A DNA stretch of 5,012 nt from an uncultured Prevotellaceae bacterium (lineage in GTDB: Bacteria; Bacteroidota; Bacteroidia; Bacteroidales; Bacteroidaceae), in NCBI GenBank assembly GCA_945787625.1, contig CALZJL010000112.1, positions 1 to 5,012 of the forward strand, given 5' to 3'. The translations under genes were made by a program, and so were the position numbers. The notes beneath the pieces are model-generated. The model was given only the letters and a program-made list of their open reading frames with translations, searched no databases and was not told the origin of the DNA. Below, piece after piece: positions 1-5,012 of this stretch; the stretch's first letter is position 1, and the number at the start of each line of letters is the position of its first letter.

Positions 1-140
1 TCGTGGCAGGTGTCGAAGAGGTTCTCCAGATTGTAGAAGGCTATGGCATGCATCTGCATCTTGCGCTCTTGCGAGGAGCTCCCTACTGGGATTGCAAGGA
101 GTAACGCCAGCAGTACACGTATGCTGAATCTTGTGTTCAT
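1..140 (-). CDS. Secreted endonuclease/exonuclease/phosphatase (EEP) family protein, N-terminal part only
   Basis: Only the first 46 codons are in the window; the gene runs off its left edge. The ATG is the complement of 138-140. Residues 1 to about 23 form a signal peptide: a short basic start (Arg4, Arg8), a hydrophobic core LLALLLAI and a small-residue stretch GSSS before Gln24, so the product is exported. Residues 35-44 read FYNLENLFDT, the characteristic opening motif of Bacteroidota EEP-superfamily proteins; in this superfamily the first conserved Asn (here probably Asn37) helps bind metal and phosphate at the active site. Family members hydrolyse phosphodiester or phosphomonoester bonds in nucleic acids, nucleotides, phosphoinositides or sphingomyelin, so the substrate cannot be fixed from this fragment. 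The gene is divergent from the receptor-lipoprotein operon and has its own promoter-like element 18 bp upstream of the ATG. The signal peptide is clear; the family assignment rests on one short motif. Confidence 0.75.
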   Translation of the reverse strand, partial: MNTRFSIRVLLALLLAIPVGSSSQERKMQMHAIAFYNLENLFDTCH

Positions 141-157
141 GTGTTTCGTCTTTTGTG

Positions 158-165
158 CAAAGATA
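158..165 (-). promoter_or_regulatory. Bacteroidota -7 promoter element for the divergent EEP gene
   Basis: On the minus strand this reads TATCTTTG, a perfect match to the Bacteroidota sigma-ABfr -7 consensus TAnnTTTG. It lies 17 bp from the start codon of the minus-strand gene, which implies a very short leader of roughly a dozen bases. I see no convincing TTTG-type -33 element at the usual distance (around 185-190), so the call rests on the -7 match and its position. The extended core TATCTTTGCA is identical to the core of the opposite-facing promoter. Confidence 0.5.
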
Positions 166-271
166 TGATTTTTTTATAATATCTCGCGTTTTTTCCTCGA
201 AAAATAGAGTTAAATCTTTGTTGTAAACGCATTGTAATAGTTAATTTCTTTTTCTGTTAACAAAAATATCT

Positions 272-279
272 TATCTTTG
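272..279 (+). promoter_or_regulatory. Bacteroidota -7 promoter element for the receptor operon
   Basis: TATCTTTG matches the Bacteroidota -7 consensus TAnnTTTG exactly. It sits in AT-rich DNA 35 bp before the first possible ATG (315). Transcription would be expected to begin about 5-8 bases downstream of the G at 279, giving a leader of about 30 bases to the ATG at 315 or about 100 bases to the one at 387. The -33 region is weak (TTTTTCTG, 249-256). A perfect 8-bp palindrome TGTTAACA (255-262) overlaps that region and could be an operator, but this is only a suggestion. Confidence 0.6.
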
Positions 280-313
280 CAAGTGTATAAACTCATATTT
301 ATTCAATTCTGGA

Positions 314-335
314 AATGAAAAAGAACGTTTTCATT
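314..335 (+). other. Small inverted repeat covering the first possible start codon
   Basis: The arms AATGAAAA (314-321) and TTTTCATT (328-335) are perfectly complementary around a six-base loop. The ATG at 315 lies inside the left arm, while the in-frame ATG at 336 starts immediately after the right arm. The stem has seven A-T pairs and one G-C pair, so it would be weak on its own. It matters mainly because it could disfavour starting at 315 and so bears on start choice. It may also be a chance consequence of the A-rich codons. Confidence 0.35.
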
Positions 336-2966
336 ATGCGGGAGCAGAGAAAGTTCGCTTGCTCTGCCGAGCGCAGAAAAGGTCGGATGAAATCCAAACT
401 TTTGGTATTGTGGCTGGCCGTCTTGCCGTGTACCGTCTGTCTGGCTCAGTCCGAGGGTGAGGTGTTGCCCGAGGACAGTCTTGGCATGGCGGAATCTGCC
501 GAGTTCACTTTCAACGAGTCGCAGCTTGGCGAGAATGACGACATGACGACGGAGGTCATTCAGGTGGGTTCGGCCAACAACATTTATGTCAGCCAGATTG
601 GCTACACTTGGGGTGGCGCCATGCGTTTTCGCTATCGTGCTTTGGACAATCGTTATAATGATGTCCACATGAACGGCGTTTCGGTCAACACGGCTGAGAA
701 CGGCCGCTTCAACTATTCTACCATCGGCGGCATGAACGATGCCATGCGAGGCAAGGACAATGCTAACCCGTTTGAAGACAATGCTTATGCGTATGGCAAT
801 ATAGGAGGTGCTGCAAACTATGATTTGCGTGCCGGCTCTATGGCTACGGGGCACAAGCTGACTCTGTCGGGAGCCAACCGCAACTATACTCTGCGTGCCA
901 TGTATACCTATGGTAGCGGCTACAACAAGTATGGCTGGGCCTTCTTCGGTACGGTGGGCTACCGTTGGGCCAACATGGAGACGGCCTACGTGGAGGGTAC
1001 GTTCTACAACAGTGCCTCGTATTTTCTCGCTGCCGAGAAGAAGTGGGGCGAGGAACGCCGCTTGAATTTCGCCACTTGGGGCAGCCCTACTGAGCGTGCC
1101 ACTCAAGGCTCTACGGTCGACGAGGCTCGATGGCTGACCAACAACTGGCAGTACAACCCCTCGTGGGGTTACCAGAATGGCGAGAAGCGTAGTGCCCGCG
1201 TAGTCAACAACTACGAGCCGAGTGCGCTTGTCTCGCTCGAATGGCGCTTCAACGATGCCCTCAAGCTCAACGCCGGAGCTTTCTTCAAATATGCCATGTA
1301 CAGTTCGTCGGCTCTGAAATACAACGATGCTCAGAATCCTGCTCCAGACTACTGGAAGAACCTCCCGAGTGCCAAGTATAACCCCTGGCCCGAGGGGCAC
1401 GCCCAGAACAACGAGTATTCGCTGGCCGAGTACAACAATACTGTAGCCATGTGGCAGGCTGGCATCAACACCCAAATCAACTGGGATGAGCTTTACGCCA
1501 AGAACCGCGGCAGGAACGTAGCTGGCGAGGACGCTTCCTACTTCATGGCGCGCAGACATAATGACCACCTCGTGACCAACCTTGCTGCGAGTCTTGACAT
1601 CAACCTCAAGAGAGGGCACAAACTCTATGCCGGCTTGCAGCTGGGGCGCGATCAGGCCATGCACTACCAGACCATAAGCGACATGATGGGAGCCTGGTAT
1701 CTGCATAATGTCAATAGCTATGCGCTCGGCAAGTATACCGTTGATAGTGATGTATATCAGTATGACCTCAACAATCCCAACGCTGCGCTTCGTGAGGGTG
1801 ACCGCTATGGCTATGACTATAATATCTACACGCAGAATGCCAAGCTTTGGGCTACCTACGTGATGGACAAGGGCATCACGCACTCTTTCATCTCGGCCAA
1901 CATCAACGGCACGAGCATGTGGCGTAAGGGCTTCATGCGCAACGGCATATACAAGGACAATTCCTACGGCAAGAGCCATACTGCCGACTTCCTCAACGGT
2001 GGTGTCAAGGCCGGTACTACTATCAATCTCGGACACGGCAACACGCTGAGTGTGAACGCAGGTTTTGAGCGTACCGCTCCTATGGCTTACCATGCTTTCC
2101 AGGCTCCGGAACTCAACAACAATTTTGCCAACGACCTGCAGTCGGAGAAGCACGTATGTGCCGACCTCGGATACTCGCTGAAGAACAAGTGGGTGCAGCT
2201 CAATGTCAACGGATATTTCTATCACCTGTATGACATCACGGAGTTCTCCCAGTTCTACGATGATGACAAGAACTCGTTTACCTACAATACGCTCTCTGAC
2301 GTGAAGAAGTTGTATTACGGTGCAGAACTTGGCGTCAAGGTCAATATCACCAACGAGTTTAATGTCGTGGCCCTGGGTACTTACAGCGAAGCCAAATATA
2401 CCAACAACGCGACATACACATATACACGCTCTATCCCTGCTGTAGTCGAGGATCATCTCTACAGCAACCCCACTACTTGCTACAGCAAGGGTATGCACGA
2501 GGGCGGCACCCCTCTGGCGGCAGCAAGTCTTGCCCTGAACTATCGTCTCAGAGGTTGGTATCTCAGCCTCATCGGCAATTACTACGACCGCATCTATCTG
2601 TCCTTCGCCCCCAATATCCGTACGGAGGCACTCCTCGGTACGGCAGAAGATCCTACTACGGGACAGACGACCTATGTTATCCCCGATCAGGCTAAGGGAA
2701 ATGGCGGATTCATGCTCGATGCAAGCATCGGACGCCAGTTCCGTCTGAAGGGCAGCAAGACTTTGTCTGTCAATATCAACCTCTGCAACCTTACCAACCG
2801 CCAGAACATCACCACGGGCGGTTTCGAGCAGAGCCGCACCAACAGGCCTGTGCTCAGCAACGGTTCTGCCTATGGCAATCCCCGTATTTACGACTTTAGC
2901 AAGAACCCTCGCAAATACTATGCTCAGGGCTTCAACTTCATGATCAACGCCAATCTTCGATTCTAA
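315..2966 (+). CDS. TonB-dependent outer-membrane receptor, Bacteroidota type without the usual N-terminal carboxypeptidase-like domain
   Basis: This 883-residue protein is predicted to be an outer-membrane beta-barrel that takes up a substrate using TonB energy. Residues 25-44 make a good signal peptide (MKSKLLVLWLAVLPC onward, cleavage after CLA before Gln45). A reduced plug follows; its hallmark is RFRYRALDNRYNDVHMNG at 104-121, then a GGMNDAMR-type turn near 138-145, matching the RFR-RG-D-Y---NG---ND pattern of this receptor type. The rest alternates barrel strands with aromatic, Asn-rich loops, including the family-typical NPSWGYQNG segment. The C-terminus NFMINANLRF ends in Phe, as expected for the BAM-recognised last strand. 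The carboxypeptidase-regulatory-like domain common in SusC-type receptors is absent. The start is uncertain: ATGs at 315, 336 and 387 are in frame; 387 gives the most normal signal peptide and follows AGAAAAGG (375-382), while 315 adds 24 basic residues. It is the first gene of a probable three-gene operon. The substrate is not shown by the sequence. Confidence 0.88.
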   Translation: MKKNVFIMREQRKFACSAERRKGRMKSKLLVLWLAVLPCTVCLAQSEGEVLPEDSLGMAESAEFTFNESQLGENDDMTTEVIQVGSANNIYVSQIGYTWGGAMRFRYRALDNRYNDVHMNGVSVNTAENGRFNYSTIGGMNDAMRGKDNANPFEDNAYAYGNIGGAANYDLRAGSMATGHKLTLSGANRNYTLRAMYTYGSGYNKYGWAFFGTVGYRWANMETAYVEGTFYNSASYFLAAEKKWGEERRLNFATWGSPTERATQGSTVDEARWLTNNWQYNPSWGYQNGEKRSARVVNNYEPSALVSLEWRFNDALKLNAGAFFKYAMYSSSALKYNDAQNPAPDYWKNLPSAKYNPWPEGHAQNNEYSLAEYNNTVAMWQAGINTQINWDELYAKNRGRNVAGEDASYFMARRHNDHLVTNLAASLDINLKRGHKLYAGLQLGRDQAMHYQTISDMMGAWYLHNVNSYALGKYTVDSDVYQYDLNNPNAALREGDRYGYDYNIYTQNAKLWATYVMDKGITHSFISANINGTSMWRKGFMRNGIYKDNSYGKSHTADFLNGGVKAGTTINLGHGNTLSVNAGFERTAPMAYHAFQAPELNNNFANDLQSEKHVCADLGYSLKNKWVQLNVNGYFYHLYDITEFSQFYDDDKNSFTYNTLSDVKKLYYGAELGVKVNITNEFNVVALGTYSEAKYTNNATYTYTRSIPAVVEDHLYSNPTTCYSKGMHEGGTPLAAASLALNYRLRGWYLSLIGNYYDRIYLSFAPNIRTEALLGTAEDPTTGQTTYVIPDQAKGNGGFMLDASIGRQFRLKGSKTLSVNINLCNLTNRQNITTGGFEQSRTNRPVLSNGSAYGNPRIYDFSKNPRKYYAQGFNFMINANLRF

Positions 2967-2990
2967 ACCGCCATATTTACTTTCCAAACT

Positions 2991-4004
2991 ATGAAACATA
3001 AATTTATTTCGATAGCTCTGCTCTTCTCTCTTGGGCTTGCATCTTGTCAGGATGGTGATTGGAACAAGGAGATTGACACATCGTACACCATAGGCAACGA
3101 TACCATTACGGAGCACAACGTGGTCTCAATCAAGGACCTCAAGAAGACCTACGAGAAGGCTATTCTCGGCCAGGGGCTCAAGTATTCAAACAATAGTGTG
3201 CAACTCGTCGAGGACGAAATCCAGATCAAGGGTGTCGTCATAACCAACGATGAGGGAGGCAACCTCAGCCAGTGTATCATCGTCAACGACAAGAGCGGAG
3301 AGAATATCCAGATCAGCATCGCTGACAATGATATCATGACATATCTGCCCGTGGGACAGGAGATACTCGTCAACCTCAGAGGACTGTATATCGGCGGATA
3401 TAACGAGACTCCGCAGATAGGCTATCCCAACGAGAAGTATTTGGGTACGGTGGATAGCGAAAGCGGCGAAATCATAGGCAGCCAGAAATATCGTATGTCG
3501 TTCATGAGCCGCTACACTTGGTACAAGCATTTCAAGGCTGTCGGACGCCCCGACATCACTCGCGTGCCCGATGCGGTAGAGCTGACTGATGCCATGTATG
3601 ACGAGACGCTCAACGTCTCTCGTCTGGTCTACGTAGACGGACATTTTGCCAGCAATGACGGCAACACCAAGATTGCAGACCCCAACAAGGTGGAGAGCAA
3701 AGATACGGGCAATGGAGTAAATGAGACTTTCGTCGCGGACAAGTGCAGCACGAGCATCATAGTGCGCACAAGCACTTATGCAGACTTTGCCGCCGAGCTT
3801 ATCCCCGCGACCGACGTACGTTTGTTTGGCATCATGACGCGCGACTCCTACAAGAAAGGATTTCAAATCCAGCTGCGCAATGCTGACGATATCCGCATCT
3901 TCTGCCCTGGCTGCAGCGAGTACATCGGCAGCACCAAGTGGACGAGAGACGACAATGGCAACTACGTCTGCGACAAGTGCCGCTCCGTTGTTGCGAAATC
4001 ATAA
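2991..4004 (+). CDS. DUF5689-type surface lipoprotein with C-terminal zinc-ribbon-like tail
   Basis: This 337-residue lipoprotein starts 24 bp after the receptor stop, so it is very likely co-transcribed with it. Residues 1-19 are a lipoprotein signal (FSLGLASC, lipidated Cys19). The following QDGD is acidic, resembling the export signal that sends Bacteroidota lipoproteins to the cell surface. From about residue 46 (SIKDLKKTYEK) it follows the DUF5689 pattern: IQIKGVVITNDEGGNLSQ, an IIVNDKSGENIQI strand pair, then VGQEILVNLRGLYIGGYNETPQIG. A second beta-rich half spans about 205-304 (VYVDGHF to ADDIRIF), also OB-fold-like. DUF5689 proteins commonly neighbour TonB receptors of this type, and a role as a surface-bound binding partner is plausible but unproven. 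The last 33 residues are unusual: Cys305, Cys308, Cys327 and Cys330 form a CxxC-x18-CxxC pattern like a zinc ribbon. The lipoprotein nature is secure and the DUF5689 call good; the ligand is unknown. Confidence 0.85.
   Translation: MKHKFISIALLFSLGLASCQDGDWNKEIDTSYTIGNDTITEHNVVSIKDLKKTYEKAILGQGLKYSNNSVQLVEDEIQIKGVVITNDEGGNLSQCIIVNDKSGENIQISIADNDIMTYLPVGQEILVNLRGLYIGGYNETPQIGYPNEKYLGTVDSESGEIIGSQKYRMSFMSRYTWYKHFKAVGRPDITRVPDAVELTDAMYDETLNVSRLVYVDGHFASNDGNTKIADPNKVESKDTGNGVNETFVADKCSTSIIVRTSTYADFAAELIPATDVRLFGIMTRDSYKKGFQIQLRNADDIRIFCPGCSEYIGSTKWTRDDNGNYVCDKCRSVVAKS
3903..3980 (+). other. Zinc-ribbon-like CxxC-x18-CxxC segment at the lipoprotein C-terminus
   Basis: The codons encode CPGC at residues 305-308 and CDKC at 327-330, separated by 18 residues rich in Gly, Asn, Asp, Trp and Tyr (KWTRDDNGNYVCDKC). 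Two CxxC knuckles at this spacing, with a turn-rich middle, are typical of zinc ribbons and rubredoxin-like folds. The reading frame continues from the DUF5689 region without interruption and stops seven residues later, so this is a true tail of the protein. Zinc binding is inferred; two disulfides are an alternative for an exported protein. Confidence 0.6.
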
Positions 4005-4032
4005 CTCAATAATCTAAAAAACAAGAAGTATT

Positions 4033-5012
4033 ATGTATAAGATTTTCAAAACTATTGCATTTGTTCTATTCGCAGCTCTCTCTTTTGCTGCGTGCGATGA
4101 CGTCCCTGCTCCATACGATGACCCTAACAACAAGCCTGGGAATCCGTCTGGTGGCGAGGAGGAGATTATTACTCCTAAGGGTAGCGGCACTCTGGCTGAC
4201 CCATACAATGTAGCAGGTCTTCTCGACTTTATCGAAAAAAATGAGGATACGGCCAAGGGAACTACAGTCGTTGTCGAGGGTGTGATTTCGAGCATCAAAT
4301 CGCTTGATGTCGCCAATTATACTCGCGCTCAGTACTATATCAATGATACTAAGAGTGCTACAGGGCAATTCTATGTCTACAATGGTCTTTATTTAGATGG
4401 AGCCAACTTTACATCAAACGATCAGATCAAGGTCGGAGACAAGGTGCTCATCGAGGGTACTATAGACCAATACAACGGTGCTTTCCAAATCGGGCAGAAC
4501 AGCAAGATTCTCAAACTTAATGATGTTGGCGGCTCTGACGAGCCTGGGGAGATCGTTGCTCCTAAGGGTAGCGGTACTATGGCTGACCCGTACAATGTAG
4601 CAGGTCTTGTTGACTTTATCGGGAAGAATGAAAGCACAGCAAAGGGTACTACGGTGGTCGTAGAGGGTTTGATTTCGAATATCAAATCGCTTGACGTCGC
4701 CAATTATACTCGCGCTCAGTACTACATCAATGATACGAAGAGCACCGCAGGGCAATTCTATGTCTACAATGGTCTTTATTTAGATGGAGCCAACTTTACA
4801 TCAAACGATCAGATCAAGGTCGGAGACAAGGTGCTCATCGAGGGTACTATAGACCAATACAACGGTGCTTTCCAAATCGGGCAGAACAGCAAGATTCTCA
4901 AACTTAATGATGTTGGCGGCTCTGACGAGCCTGGGGAGATCACTCCAGGCAAGGAAGTGACTTGCGCTGAGGCTCGCGACATCGCTCTTGCCCTTGATGA
5001 CAAGGCTACTAC
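4033..5012 (+). CDS. Surface lipoprotein with tandem OB-fold-like modules, 3' end outside the window
   Basis: 326 codons are visible, with no stop before the window edge. The ATG at 4033 lies 28 bp after the DUF5689 gene, making this the third gene of the probable operon. Residues 1-21 are a lipoprotein signal (FVLFAALSFAAC, Cys21) followed by DDVPAPYDD, an acidic start consistent with surface export, and a Pro/Gly/Glu linker to about residue 45. Two 129-residue modules follow (46-174 and 175-303). Each begins PKGSGT-ADPYNVAGL, continues with TTVVVEG-IS and QYYINDTKS strands, and ends VGDKVLIEGTIDQYNGAFQIG...KILKLND, the strand pattern of the OB-fold-like domains found in Bacteroidota lipoproteins (DUF6359/DUF5689-like). 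SDEPGEI links the modules. A different third module starts at about 304 (EVTCAEARDIALALDD), also resembling the opening of a Bacteroidota OB-like domain. Unlike the receptor, this gene uses TTA and TCA codons. OB-folds bind nucleic acids, oligosaccharides or proteins; the ligand here is unknown. Confidence 0.85.
   Translation, partial: MYKIFKTIAFVLFAALSFAACDDVPAPYDDPNNKPGNPSGGEEEIITPKGSGTLADPYNVAGLLDFIEKNEDTAKGTTVVVEGVISSIKSLDVANYTRAQYYINDTKSATGQFYVYNGLYLDGANFTSNDQIKVGDKVLIEGTIDQYNGAFQIGQNSKILKLNDVGGSDEPGEIVAPKGSGTMADPYNVAGLVDFIGKNESTAKGTTVVVEGLISNIKSLDVANYTRAQYYINDTKSTAGQFYVYNGLYLDGANFTSNDQIKVGDKVLIEGTIDQYNGAFQIGQNSKILKLNDVGGSDEPGEITPGKEVTCAEARDIALALDDKAT
4168..4554 (+). repeat. Tandem 387-bp coding repeat, copy A
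   Basis: First of two adjacent in-frame copies, exactly 129 codons long, encoding one OB-fold-like module plus its linker. By hand count, bases 4168-4360 differ from copy B at about 31 of 193 positions, mostly synonymous third-position changes, while bases 4361-4554 match copy B perfectly over 194 bp. The boundary between the diverged and identical parts is abrupt. Confidence 0.95.
4555..4941 (+). repeat. Tandem 387-bp coding repeat, copy B
   Basis: Second copy, immediately following copy A in the same frame. Its second half (4748-4941) is identical to 4361-4554. The identity ends inside the linker at GAGATC: copy A continues GTTGCTCC into copy B, whereas copy B continues ACTCCAGG into an unrelated third module. 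Amino-acid differences from copy A are confined to the first half, for example DFIGKNEST instead of DFIEKNEDT. Confidence 0.95.

Noticed and set aside
165..180. T-rich run (ATTTTTTTATAAT) as a possible terminator
   Set aside because: No GC-containing stem precedes it on either strand and it lies between divergent promoters, where AT-rich DNA is expected.
2477..2695. A 72-residue plus-strand open frame inside the receptor gene
   Set aside because: It is out of frame within conserved barrel sequence, with a Pro/Ser/Arg-rich composition typical of a shifted frame.
2967..2990. Possible promoter or terminator between the receptor and the DUF5689 gene
   Set aside because: The 24-bp gap has no TAnnTTTG element and no hairpin; it looks like an ordinary operon spacer. 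The same applies to the 28-bp gap at 4005-4032.
303..3116. A 937-residue open frame on the minus strand opposite the whole receptor gene
   Set aside because: It is in exact codon register with the receptor and the start of the lipoprotein gene, so its stops would correspond to TTA, CTA or TCA codons, which these genes avoid. It ends at the first TCA codon in the lipoprotein gene. The translation is low-complexity Val/Ile/Arg-rich with no recognisable domain, whereas the plus strand has signal peptide, plug, barrel and terminal Phe.
3186..3866. A 226-residue minus-strand open frame opposite the DUF5689 gene
   Set aside because: It is a shadow in codon register with a well-supported lipoprotein gene, with no promoter, signal or domain of its own.
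4168..4941. Tandem repeat as a CRISPR array or mobile-element terminal repeat
   Set aside because: The two 387-bp units are directly adjacent, in frame and encode complete protein modules; there are no spacers, inverted ends or transposase.
4014..5003. Several minus-strand open frames of 64-113 residues, some sharing the same sequence
   Set aside because: Their similarity to one another simply reflects the tandem repeat on the plus strand; none has a start context or domain, and the plus-strand lipoprotein frame covers them entirely.

Overview
The window looks like a chromosomal segment from a member of the Bacteroidota, most likely Bacteroidales and possibly Prevotella-like. Three observations support this: both promoters carry the phylum's TAnnTTTG -7 element, there is a TonB-dependent receptor of a Bacteroidota-restricted type, and the two genes after it encode lipoproteins with acidic residues directly after the lipidated cysteine. 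No rRNA, tRNA, CRISPR or insertion sequence is visible.

Layout: (1) Positions 1-140, minus strand, hold the start of a secreted endonuclease/exonuclease/phosphatase (EEP) family protein; the rest lies outside the window. (2) Positions 141-314 are an AT-rich divergent intergenic region with one promoter-like element facing each way. Both share the core TATCTTTGCA. (3) Positions 315-2966, plus strand, encode an 883-residue outer-membrane TonB-dependent receptor. (4) Positions 2991-4004 encode a DUF5689-type lipoprotein, apparently two OB-fold-like halves, that ends in an unexpected CxxC-x18-CxxC zinc-ribbon-like tail. (5) From 4033 to the window end runs a second lipoprotein built from tandem OB-fold-like modules: two 129-residue copies and the beginning of a third, different module.

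The three plus-strand genes are separated by only 24 and 28 bp with no terminator between them, so they are probably one operon. A TonB receptor, surface lipoproteins with OB-fold-like domains and a divergent secreted EEP-family enzyme together suggest a cell-envelope system that binds, cleaves and imports a phosphodiester-containing substrate such as extracellular nucleic acid. That substrate is inference; the architecture is what the sequence shows.

The most noteworthy details are the zinc-ribbon-like tail on an exported lipoprotein, and the mosaic identity of the 387-bp tandem repeat: about 84% identical in its first half and perfectly identical over 194 bp in its second half, a pattern expected from recent gene conversion or unequal crossing-over.
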